Source: Mariniphaga sp040772505
GTDB taxonomy: Bacteria; Bacteroidota; Bacteroidia; Bacteroidales; Prolixibacteraceae
DNA length: 64,000 nucleotides
Reading direction: 5' to 3'
NCBI GenBank assembly: GCA_040772505.1
Contig: JAXGYA010000001.1
Span: 310,001-374,000 of the forward strand
Made by a program: the position numbers and the translations under genes
The notes under the pieces: generated by a model
Seen by the model: only the letters and a program-made list of their open reading frames with translations
What the model was told of the DNA's origin: nothing
The model's database searches: none
In this document: positions 44,101-53,000 of the stretch, piece by piece
Layout of the letters: each line of letters begins with the position of its first letter
Position numbering within the stretch: position 1 is the first letter of the stretch

Positions 44101-44857
44101 TTACTATTTCAGATACCGAAATTGTTTTTTTAACAACCACTTCTTTTCTTTTCCACGTTCTGCCTAAAAGCTTCTCAAAATAATGGAATCTATATTTTAT
44201 AGGACTATCTTTAAATTCATCTGATTTTTTAAATTCATCAAAACTTGCAAATTCTTCAGTCCTTGGCTGTCTGCTTTTACCCTTTAATTTTCTTTTCAAT
44301 ACCATGTAGCCATCATCAAAACTGATAATTTCTTTAAATGGGAATGATGGATGATTGATGAACTCATCAAAATCGTCTTTGGAAATTTTAATTTTAATGT
44401 CAGTATTTATTTGAGAATACAATCCAAAACAAAATTCAACATCAAGTTCTTTTACATTTTTATCAACACAAAAAGTTAAACCAATATTTGAAGGGAAAAA
44501 TGTGTTTTGGGATATTTTAAGTTCGCTATCTTCATTTACCTCTTTATTTACGTTGTCATTGTTATTTTTGTTAGCACTAAATTCATTTTTGTTATCTTCG
44601 AGCTCATCCACTTTTTCTTCTTCGCTATCAGTTATATTCCTAAGTTCTGCATCTGCTTCCTCATTAAATGTTTTAATTTTTTCTCTCTCGGGGAAAAGTA
44701 CACCCGTATAATATCTTTGCAGTGGGTAGTCTGAAATAATTTCTTCACTAATATCTTTTTCAGGAACGAATATATCAGAACCAGGGCCTAAAAGACCCTT
44801 TTTAATTCTTTCTTGAAAAATACCTCTAGCTATGGTGTCATAATTATTGCTCATCAT
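41135..44857 (-). CDS. drmA: DrmA-like helicase of a DISARM-type defence system
   Basis: About 1240 residues. Superfamily 2 helicase motifs are clear: Walker A in LIWFPTGGGKTEAYLAV, motif II DELH in IIQDELHLLTG, motif III in IISSTATTRN, and VLATNMISVGIDIDRFNIML with QASSRVGRKYKG for motifs V/VI. A zinc site (CPWCGTK ... CLNENC) sits between motifs. The long N-terminal region (about 1-500) is not catalytic. The ATG at 44857 is preferred to the TTG one codon upstream. It overlaps the preceding gene by 14 bases. DrmA unwinds or loads on phage DNA in DISARM; role here inferred from family. Confidence 0.9.
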   Translation of the reverse strand: MMSNNYDTIARGIFQERIKKGLLGPGSDIFVPEKDISEEIISDYPLQRYYTGVLFPEREKIKTFNEEADAELRNITDSEEEKVDELEDNKNEFSANKNNNDNVNKEVNEDSELKISQNTFFPSNIGLTFCVDKNVKELDVEFCFGLYSQINTDIKIKISKDDFDEFINHPSFPFKEIISFDDGYMVLKRKLKGKSRQPRTEEFASFDEFKKSDEFKDSPIKYRFHYFEKLLGRTWKRKEVVVKKTISVSEIVNPETIFEESLTKSNDNSVRASYTVRTYSFSKNPENIYVKIQLVNTSDKHPANKFSNANERLNAKSIFQAKIKVTAKELKPYKSYIELNPLDNEAEILNYLYKDKFSYGIGHNCSVNWNKIEESIQTTFLPQYDVKDTKNSFSKEDFEDNLNDFHSLNESLDIYSLSHFSEKKQFQIIEQLTSFVDLYGLWIEEQKKKPSENLEIEKTIFKDLDYNLKRLKSNIKLLKTDSVFRAFQLANTAMYIQIIISNDNDFSGKEKELDDLSSEVNYCDINYFKNYNFAKLPFNRPKYRPFQLAFLLLNIDSITELKFDSRNKIVDLIWFPTGGGKTEAYLAVAAFTIIYRRLINETGFEGTSVIMRYTLRLLTAQQFERASRLIVSLEFLRSHFVDELRQSPINIGMWVGMSSTPNTLKETEEKIEEINEECNKENGNPESKNCFQISSCPWCGTKLITKNKYGKWDYGFKLIGKNKNREFKIKCLNENCNFYNELPIQVVDEMLYETPPTLLFGTVDKFAMLAWKANGHRFFNSLDDDKLPPDLIIQDELHLLTGPLGSITGVFESVIEILCTKDGRKPKIISSTATTRNTNEQIKALYGINRKVNIFPPSGLSYNDSFFAKVSKTESKRRYIGFIPTGKSIIDTQLQMIANLFVARLEVYKKLIQKGVKNYEIFDKYWTIVSYYNSLKDVGKIHNKVGDEISTFTSTLQNKLFGDNPNYRFNYAYLYDRDEELTSRIDSSKIKQTLKRLEENTFNEDSIKLDKNGNTYVTNIIDLVLATNMISVGIDIDRFNIMLINGQPRNIAEYIQASSRVGRKYKGLVIDLLDANRARDKSHFEHFIPFHQAFYKSVEPVSLTPFTENTLEKMLTSIMITYVRHKVPGMASNNSAQHFQPEMLDGLKSEIKKRFEKYPRVYLLFEKKLQELSDDWLYKINEHDLKNYEKIETKFKKEIGLMSKPNEEQTIESRRWTAMQSMREIDTNSFIKIELPHIYK

Positions 44858-47207
44858 CAATCACTTTTATTGTTTTAATAATTCTTTCTTTGGCGTTTTG
44901 GTCAACAAATTGTTGAATTTGCTTTTCTGAAAATTGCATTAACAATACCCCTTTTTTCTTATTCTGAATATAATCTGAAATTTCTGAACTAAATCTTCTT
45001 CCTAATGACTGCATAATGCTATTAAAACCTTGCCTGTACTTCAATATATCATTGAAATTCTCATTAAAAACATCTGAGTTAATTGTCTTTTTTAGAACGT
45101 ACAAATCCTTCTTACTTTGAGGGAATTTGATATTACTATTAATATTAGTCCAGTTTTTTAATGTGAATTCATTTGTAATTGACAATCCATTTTCAACAAG
45201 ATACTTGTGAAAGTCAGTTAATGACTGAAATCCTTTGAAAAAATTATTTAATTCGTTTTTCCACAATCTTGAGAACTCTTCTATTCTTATAAATTCTCCA
45301 TCTGTATCGTATTCTAAAGCAACTTGATAAAGTTCTTCTTTTGATGAATTATCATAAACCCGGATTTTGTCACCTATTTTAAGGTTTTTAACTTTCTCAA
45401 AGCGCTCTTTTCCGTGAATATTTAATAATACAGTTTTATTCTCATCTAATTCCAAAATGTCTGGATCATTTTCAAATGTTATCTCTTTTATAATATTTGA
45501 ACAATAAACATCTGAATAATCAGGGTTTATTTTGCCTTTATCATCTTGCTCAAATAGTCTTGAGATTAAATCAGATATATTTTCAATTTTTACAGTTTCC
45601 GTAAAAGAGATACCAGATATTGCAGTTCTATCTGAATTTTTAATCTCAAAATAGGTTTCCTTTTTTAATTTATTTAAACTGTTATTGAAATGCTCTTTTT
45701 CTTGTGGATATAATATTATACTTATTTTGTTTGGATTGTAAATCATTGATTTTAAATGATTGTATCCGAAGAATCCCAGGAAAACGATTGTTTTATTTTT
45801 AGTATCAAGACTTTCAAAATCCTTGAAGGAGATAACATTTCTTATGACAGCTTTATTTACTTCTTCTGCCCAAATTCCCAAATATTCTTTTGGTGCAACT
45901 AAAAAGTCAATTCTATTAAATTCATTAAGTTTTTCAAATTTCGCTTGACTGCATTTTTTACATTCAACTAAATTGCCGAAAGCCTTTAGTATCTCATCCC
46001 ATATTTCTTCATAATCATATTCGTCTATTTCATAAAATGTTGTTTCAACAATATCTTGCCCTTCTTTTTTAAAATAGAGTAGAGTATTATCAAGTTGTGT
46101 AACTAACCTGCTTTCAATTGATGGAATGATAATCGGGAATAAATATCTAACAAATTTGTATAGTTCCTTTAAGATAATTCCATAGTCATTTTCTATCTGA
46201 GCTATTAAGAAATCGAAGTTTTTTAAATGATTTGAAAACTCATCATTTTCAACTTCAATCTTATTTATTGGATAAGCTGTAAAATAATTGAAGAAATCTA
46301 ATTCTGGCAAAGTCCATTTCCACTTTAATAGGTTCGGAATAGAATTTTCAGAAATATCAGCACTCCCAATCATCAAGCAATTTTCAATTCTTTTGTTGTT
46401 TAAATCTTCTGATATTTCTCGGTGATGGTCTTTGTATTTATAGGAACCAATAATAGTAATGTTACGCACATTTATTCCTTTATCAAGAATATGATTCCGT
46501 GCAGTTTCATAATCATTAACTATAAATATCATTGGGTCCATTGGTAAATTATCAGTCTTTTTTCCTGATTTTGCAATGTATTGAAAAGGAAATGCTTTGT
46601 GAATATTTCGTTTCTCAATAGTGTGCTGTTTTAATTCATCAACAATACTTTTATCAGTAACAATTACAGATTTGTACTTAAATTTTGATGGTAAATTGAT
46701 GTATTTCTTCTGAGTTTCAATATTCAATATATCCGAGAAAAATTCTTTATAAATATCAAATTTAAGTTTCGCACGTCTTGCATTAAACTCTGCGGTTGTG
46801 ATTGTGTATCGTTTAATTTGTTGAAAATTTGGGAATTTTTGAATATTATTTGCCCCTTTTATTATAAATTCCTTTTCAGTTTTCATTATAATCTCATATC
46901 TATTCCCATCTTCTTGTAGAATATCCCCAACTTCATAAACTGTTGAATCGTCTATATAATTATCAATAAAGTTATATAATGCAAGTGTAAAAATTGCTGG
47001 CACATAAAATTTTGATTTAGTCTTTTTATCAGGAACGTAAATTAGAGTATTCTTCTGTTTCTTTCTTTCCTTAATTGTTTGATATATCAGATAAGAGTTT
47101 ATTGTTTCGAAGTTATCTAAGCCTAATTTGTCAATATGGAAATGTGATTTTAATTTCCGTTGGGCATATTCTATTAAAATTTCAATATACTTCGTTACAT
47201 CTTTCAT
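44844..47207 (-). CDS. DrmE-like protein of a DISARM-type (class 2-like) system
   Basis: About 787 residues from the ATG at 47207 (MKDVTKYIEILIEYAQRKLK); the ORF extends 28 codons further upstream, but that segment reads like non-coding cassette DNA and is not used. No domain can be named from motifs. Features seen: a CxxC pair (ECKKCSQ) near residue 445, hydrophobic strands (KTIVFLGFFGYN) and a lysine-rich end. Its size, lack of motifs and position directly before drmA match DrmE of class 2 DISARM, whose function is unknown. That identity is inferred; a profile search would decide. Confidence 0.65.
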   Translation of the reverse strand: MKDVTKYIEILIEYAQRKLKSHFHIDKLGLDNFETINSYLIYQTIKERKKQKNTLIYVPDKKTKSKFYVPAIFTLALYNFIDNYIDDSTVYEVGDILQEDGNRYEIIMKTEKEFIIKGANNIQKFPNFQQIKRYTITTAEFNARRAKLKFDIYKEFFSDILNIETQKKYINLPSKFKYKSVIVTDKSIVDELKQHTIEKRNIHKAFPFQYIAKSGKKTDNLPMDPMIFIVNDYETARNHILDKGINVRNITIIGSYKYKDHHREISEDLNNKRIENCLMIGSADISENSIPNLLKWKWTLPELDFFNYFTAYPINKIEVENDEFSNHLKNFDFLIAQIENDYGIILKELYKFVRYLFPIIIPSIESRLVTQLDNTLLYFKKEGQDIVETTFYEIDEYDYEEIWDEILKAFGNLVECKKCSQAKFEKLNEFNRIDFLVAPKEYLGIWAEEVNKAVIRNVISFKDFESLDTKNKTIVFLGFFGYNHLKSMIYNPNKISIILYPQEKEHFNNSLNKLKKETYFEIKNSDRTAISGISFTETVKIENISDLISRLFEQDDKGKINPDYSDVYCSNIIKEITFENDPDILELDENKTVLLNIHGKERFEKVKNLKIGDKIRVYDNSSKEELYQVALEYDTDGEFIRIEEFSRLWKNELNNFFKGFQSLTDFHKYLVENGLSITNEFTLKNWTNINSNIKFPQSKKDLYVLKKTINSDVFNENFNDILKYRQGFNSIMQSLGRRFSSEISDYIQNKKKGVLLMQFSEKQIQQFVDQNAKERIIKTIKVIDDEQ

Positions 47208-47380
47208 AATTAATAATCTTGTTTTTCTCTGGGCGTTGGCAAGAAATAGCTTTTTTGGTTTTTTAGGGTCAGCATTTTTGTGTGACAGCAAAAACCAAAT
47301 GTGCTATTTGTGCGGTCGGCTTCTTCAGCATGGCATACACAGCATGTTGTTGCCTACTGACATTTTCATCATCTATCCAT
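47208..47380. other. Gap between fic and the DISARM-type operon
   Basis: 173 bases, low in A+T compared with its surroundings (CTCTGGGCGTTGGCAAG, GTGCGGTCGGCTTCTTCAGC). No ORF is supported. It may hold the promoter of the drm operon or be a recombination junction. Confidence 0.4.
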
Positions 47381-47938
47381 TTATTCAATATCATCATCTT
47401 TTTCGTATCCTTCATAGTAGTAGGATTGTTCTAAACCTTTAAATATAATTTCCCGATTGTCTATTTCTTCTGTCAAATTAGCTGAAAGTAATGTTCTTAT
47501 TTCCAGGTCATTTACGGGACTTCTTTCCATTGCTTGTAAATATAGTGTTTTATCAACTAATTGCCAGTTTACTACTTTCTTTAATCTGCTTTTTAAAATC
47601 AAATCTAACCATATCCGCATTGTTCTGCCGTTTCCTTCCATGAAGGGGTGAGCGATATTCATCTCTACATACTTAGCGATAATTTCCTCAAAGGTGCTTT
47701 CAGGCATCTGCTCAATTTTCATTAAGACTTCGTTTAGATATAGAGTGTTTGCAAATCTGAAACCTCCTTTCGCTATGTTTTTTTTACGTATTTGATCTGC
47801 AAAATCGTACAACTTATCAAATAGATAATTGTGTATTTGTTGTAATCCCTTTGTTGTACCAATTTCAATATCATTAATGTCGCCTGTTTCAAATAAGCGA
47901 TAAGCATTCTCCAAGCTTTTTTTGTCTATATTTTTCAT
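47381..47938 (-). CDS. Class III Fic-domain adenylyltransferase (NmFic-like)
   Basis: 185 residues. The Fic motif HPFMEGNGRTMRIW is intact (catalytic His, Asn, Gly, Arg). Near the end the sequence SYYYEGY matches the class III inhibitory motif (S/T)xxxE(G/N), placing the autoinhibitory helix C-terminal. Overall sequence (GLQQIHNYLFDKLYDFADQI, EEIIAKYVEMNIAHPFMEGN) looks very close to Neisseria meningitidis NmFic by my recollection. It would AMPylate cytosolic targets; NmFic-type enzymes are known to modify DNA gyrase/topoisomerase subunits. It lies next to the DISARM-type genes in the same direction but a 173-base gap separates them. Confidence 0.9.
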   Translation of the reverse strand: MKNIDKKSLENAYRLFETGDINDIEIGTTKGLQQIHNYLFDKLYDFADQIRKKNIAKGGFRFANTLYLNEVLMKIEQMPESTFEEIIAKYVEMNIAHPFMEGNGRTMRIWLDLILKSRLKKVVNWQLVDKTLYLQAMERSPVNDLEIRTLLSANLTEEIDNREIIFKGLEQSYYYEGYEKDDDIE

Positions 47939-48191
47939 CCGTAAATAATTTATTTTTTAAGGTCGGATGGAACTCGCATGTGAAATTTTCATCCGTGCTT
48001 GTGTTAAACAAACATGCTCGTTTCATATTATGACAAATTTAGAAAAAGATTTGAACAGTTGCATGTGTATGGACAGCCAAAACCCGGGCGGTTTTCGGCT
48101 AAACGGGAAAAATATGTCCGGTTGGCTATTTCGGTTCGATTTGTGCCATTCACGGTGTGCCTTAAAGTCACGCCGTGAATAAGCGTGAATT
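47939..48191. other. Region between fic and the transposase remnant
   Basis: About 250 bases without a supported gene. Short frames exist on both strands. Parts may be the decayed 5' half of the IS4-type transposase listed next, but no transposase motif is recognisable here. Confidence 0.4.
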
Positions 48192-48557
48192 TTGATGATA
48201 ACTACCCATGAAAAAAGACTGCACGATAAGAAGTTTTTACAGCATTTAAACCCGTCAAAAGGCAGTATGTTGGTCTTCGACAAAGCCTATAACCATTACA
48301 GGCAGTTTGCAGATTGGACAGAGGAGGGGGTCTATTTTGTCTGCCGTTTGAAAGATAATGCGAAGGCCGAAGTCCAGGAAGTATTATTTGAAAAACTGCT
48401 TGAAAAAGATGAATATGGTGTGTACCGGATTGAACATATTCACCTGACAAGCCATTTAGACCTGATGTGGGTAGTAGCTGAAGGCAGGCGGGCATACACC
48501 AAACGCAGAATAAGTCGGAACAAAAGCCCCGCAACCGCACAAATGTCCCTCTTTTGA
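48192..48557 (+). pseudogene. Remnant of an IS4-type transposase
   Basis: 121 codons: KGSMLVFDKAYNHYRQFADW, then EEGVYFVCRLKDNAK and VYRIEHIHLTSHLDL. This is the middle of the DDE domain (second Asp in VFDKAY) of an IS4-family transposase different from the intact one at 55644. The 5' part with the first Asp and the C-terminal Y-R-E-K box are missing. It marks an old mobile element at the right edge of the defence island. Confidence 0.8.
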
Positions 48558-48768
48558 GGGGGGTAGGTTTTTTAAAAACTGAAAACGAAATGCTAAATGC
48601 CTGAATGTGAAAAATATAGAAATAAAATAGGCAAAAATTTAGTTTTTGTCGGTTGATAGTGTAAAAAAATATGAAATTTTTTGTCCCTTTTTCATACCTT
48701 CGCTCCTCTTATAAGTAGTTCAATGATAAAATCAATTTAAATAAATAGATTAAGCAGAGCAGAATCAG

Positions 48769-49960
48769 ATGAATTTTTACGACTACATAATAGAAAACCC
48801 GCTTTTTTTCAAATGGATATTTCATCCATCTTCCGAAATTGAAGCTTACTGGAAACATTATCTGGAAAGCAATCCCAAACATGCAGGGAAAATCATTGAA
48901 TTAAAATATCAAATTGAAATATATTTAAAATACGAAGAGAAGAAACTTACAGAAACAGAGAAAAGGGCGCTGGCAAAGCGAATCGTGCGAATGCTGCAAT
49001 TAACCGGGCGAAAGCAAAATCGCCTTCGGTTCATTCATGCAACCATGCGGTATGCAGCCACTGCCATTTTGTTTTTTCTTATTGGTGGTAGTTTAGTTTA
49101 CCTGTACATGGAGCGCAGGCAGCCGCAAATTGCTGTTGAAAATATTTCGTTGCCTGCCTCCTTGCAGGAGCCTATGCTCTTTTTAGGCGATCGCAAGCAG
49201 ATAGCCCTCAATCGGGGTGAATCGCAGCTGGAGTATTCATCAGATGGGAAAATCGTTGTCAATCAGGAAAACACCATTGAAAGTGATGACAAAAATACCG
49301 TCCCGGTGATGAATACGCTGGTTATTCCTTACGGCAGCCGCTCCCGCATCGCTTTGGCCGACGGCACCAAAGTGTGGCTCAATGCCGGCAGCCGGCTCAT
49401 CTATCCCTCCCGGTTTGTGGACGCAACGCGCGAAGTGTTCCTTTCCGGGGAAGCGTTCTTCGACGTAACGGAGAATGAAAAGCAACCTTTTGTGGTTAAA
49501 ACTGCCGATGTACTGGTAGAAGTATTGGGCACAGAATTTAATGTAACTGCCTATCCTGAAGATTCCAACGTACTCACCGTATTGGCAAGCGGTGAAGTGA
49601 AAATTAAAGGCGTTTTGAATGCAGATGAAAGCAGGGAAATCACTCTGAAGCCCGGGCAAATTGGGCAACTTCGACAGAGAGGGCATGGAAACTTCTGTTT
49701 ATGAAGTGAATGTGGATGAATATACGCTTTGGACTGAAGGCTTGTTTTACTTTAGCAACACCGACCTGAACCGGATTACCAAAAAATTGGAACGTTTTTA
49801 CAATGTACAGTTTCATTTTAATGATCCGTTTCAAAGCGGAATTAAGGTTTCCGGGAAGCTGGATGTTTCAAAAGAGCGCAGGGAAGTATTCCACTATCTG
49901 GAAAGGCTGACAGCCCTGCAGATTGTTGAAGTGAGCGAAAAGCGCTTTGTGATTAAATAA
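48769..49960 (+). pseudogene. FecR-type anti-sigma factor with a one-base frameshift
   Basis: The first frame (48769-49704) has an N-terminal cytoplasmic part, one membrane span (about 92-110, ATAILFFLIGGSLVYLYME) and most of the FecR domain (LVIPYGSRSRIALADGTKVW, RFVDATREVFLSGEAFFDVT, VLGTEFNVTAYPED). After LKPGQ the sequence continues in the +1 frame with GNFDREGMETSVYEVNVDEY and the family's C-terminal domain, ending at 49960. One extra A in the CAAATTGGGC stretch near 49658 explains it. Whether it is a real mutation or an assembly error cannot be told. FecR normally works with an ECF sigma factor gene just upstream, which is absent here. Confidence 0.85.
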
Positions 49961-49980
49961 AAAAACCCGGAAGGTTTTTT
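49961..49980 (+). terminator. Possible terminator after fecR
   Basis: AAAAACC, loop CGGAA, GGTTTTT and one more T directly behind the fecR stop. A further hairpin (TGAGAT ... ATCTCA) follows before the susC gene. The stem is short, so attenuation of readthrough into susC is possible. Confidence 0.5.
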
Positions 49981-50075
49981 CCTCTGAGATTTAATTGGCG
50001 TTATCTCACAGGATTGACCCGCCGGGTGAAGTAAATACCAAATAAATTTAGTATTCATTAAAACTTTACAAAGTT

Positions 50076-53000
50076 ATGAAAATTTTTTCTTTAACCGGTT
50101 TTCCGCTAAGGGAAACCAAAAAAAAATGGAGGCGAATTATGCGCTTGACATTATTTTTAATGGTTGGCTTCCTCGTTACAGCGAGCGCCGCCAGCAGCTA
50201 CTCGCAGACAACCCGTTTGAGTGTAAGCATCAAAGACGGGACAGTCTTAGAACTGATGAAGTTTGTAGAGAAAAACAGCGAGTATGTTTTCCTCTACAGA
50301 GACGAAGTATTGAACCTGGATAAGAAGATTACAGTTGAAATGGAGAATGCCACCATTCAGCAGGTTCTTGATGCCGGATTTCAGGGACAAAATGTCGGTT
50401 ATGATGTGTACGACCGGCAGATTGTAATTCACAAAACCGAAAAACTTCGGATACCTGCCAGAACTATCCAGCAGCAACAAACAGTAACCGGCGTGGTTAC
50501 CGACCAGCAGGGGCTTCCCCTGCCCGGAGTATCCGTGGTGATTAAGGGCACAACCGTTGGCACGGCAACCAACCCCGATGGCGGTTTCACCCTCACCGTT
50601 CCCACAAGTGCCGAAACGCTCCAGTTTTCGTTTGTTGGGATGAAGATGCAGGAAGTCCCGTTAGACGGCAGAGTTGCTTTTACGGTGGTGATGGAAGAAG
50701 AGACGATTGGGATTGAAGAGGTTGTGGCTGTGGGATATGGTGTACAAAAAAAGGTTAATCTTACAGGTGCAGTGGAGGCTGTAGGTAGTGAGATTTTCGA
50801 AAAAAGATCGATGTCTAATGCTACTCAGGCTCTGCAGGGAGCTATACCCAACCTAAATCTTTCGCTGGAGGATGGAAAGCCCACTAGGTCTGCTACCTAC
50901 AATGTACGCGGAACAACATCTATAGGGCAAGGGGGAAGTGCTTTGGTTCTGATAGATGGGGTAGAGGGTGACCCATCTTTTTTGAATCCAAACGATATTG
51001 AAAGTGTCAGTGTGTTAAAAGATGCTGCTGCCGCAGCAATTTATGGAGCCAGGGGATCTTTTGGTGTAGTATTGATTACAACAAAAAATCCAGAAAAAGG
51101 TAAGACCACAATCAGTTATTCGGGGAGTTATTCTTTTGTATCTTTAGCTAAGAAGCCTGAATTTGTCACTGACGGATTAACTTGGCTAGAACATTTCCGG
51201 ATGGCATATTATAATTCTCAAGGTACAGTACCTACTTCTATAAATAATAATATGCAATATTATAGCGACGAATGGTTGGAAAGAATGAGAAAATGGAAGG
51301 AGGCAGGTGAAGATCCTAAAATAGAAATACTAGCAAACGGAAATTACGAATATTATTCAAATACCGATTGGATAGGTTTGCTTTTTAAGGATCAAACTCT
51401 TGCAAAAGACCATAATCTGACAGTGTCTGGTGGAAGTGAGAAGGCTGATTTTTATGTTTCAGGACGACTTTACAATTTTGATGGGATGTATAATTTGAAC
51501 CCGGACACATACCATTCCTATAACCTTCGGGCCAAAGGATCATTACAAGCCTATGATTGGTTAAATTTATCGAACAATTTTGAGTTTTCGTCCAATAAAT
51601 ATCATATGCCCTACTCTGCAGCAGGGCGCAGTGCGAATGTGTTGAGATATATAGAAGTTGCAGCATTTCCTACCATGCCAATGTATAATCCGAATGGAAC
51701 TTATACGCGTGGAGCTGCTTACAGTCTGGGGGCTTTTGTTGACGGGAATAACTATCAGTACAATAAGCAGTCCTTGTTTAGAAATACGGTCGGTCTAAAT
51801 ACAAGTTTCTTCAATAATACTGTCAGAATCAATGGAGATTACACTTTCAGTTATGATGACCGGGATTATTTTTGGAAAAGAGTAAAGGTACCGTATTTTC
51901 AAAATGTCAATGCAAAAGCTCCAGCTTATGTCGGAGATGTTAATGGTGTTATATATGAATGGCTTGGTCACACAATGTATACCGCATCCAACATTTTTGC
52001 TGAGTTCGAGCAAACCTTTGTGCATAAGCATTATATGAAAGCAATGGCAGGATGGAATTATGAAACCTCAGCTTATAAAGCTAACAGTATCCAACGCAAC
52101 CAATTGTTGCTTGAAAGTGCAGAAAGTATACAGTTGGCCACGGGAGAATCAATAATTCCGGGTGCAAGCGTCTCAAGATGGAAAACAGCTGGTGCTTTCT
52201 TCCGGCTAAACTATGGCTACATGGACCGGTATCTGCTGGAAATAAATGGACGTTACGATGGCTCGACCCGATTCCCAGTGGCTCAACAGTGGGGGTTTTT
52301 TCCTTCAATGTCGGTTGGGTGGAGATTGTCAGAGGAATCCTTTTGGAATGTACGTGATAACATTATTTCCGATATGAAATTTCGTGCTTCCTACGGTTCC
52401 TTGGGAAATGGAAACATATCTCCATATCAATTCCTTGAATTATTAAGTATCAGCAACTCCAATCGAGTTCTTGATGGTAAATTGGGTAAAAAAACTAACT
52501 CACCAGCTCCAATCCCTAGTGGACTGACATGGGAAAAAGCAACTACCCTCAACTTTGGTATAGATTTCGGTATGGTAAAGGGTAAAATGCGTTTCAGCGG
52601 GGATTACTATATACGTGAAACCACCGATATGTACGTAGCTGGGCCAACATTGCCTGATATTTTCGGTGCGACTTCACCAAAAGGCAATTATGCAGACCTA
52701 ACTACAATGGGATTTGAGGTATCGCTGTCATGGCAGGATCAGTTGACAATTGATAATAAGCCAATCAACTATCAGATACGCGGAGCCCTTTTTGATTATT
52801 ACTCAAGGATTGACAAGTTTAATAATCCGAATAAAAGGTTTACCGACCATTATGCTGGAAAAATTATAGGTGAGCTTTGGGGATTTAAAACCGATGGTTT
52901 ATTTCAAACAGACCCAGAGCCAGACGAATACATCAACACCATATTTAGAGCATCAGCTGATGCTGTCTGGCGTGCAGGAGATTTGAAAATCCGCAATCTT

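Noticed and set aside
39144..47207. Call as a complete class 2 DISARM
   Set aside because: drmC and drmMII are not in the window and the DrmE-like protein is assigned only by size and position.
47207..47291. N-terminal extension of the DrmE-like protein
   Set aside because: The 28 extra codons begin in GC-richer non-coding sequence and use no good ribosome site; the ATG at 47207 fits better.
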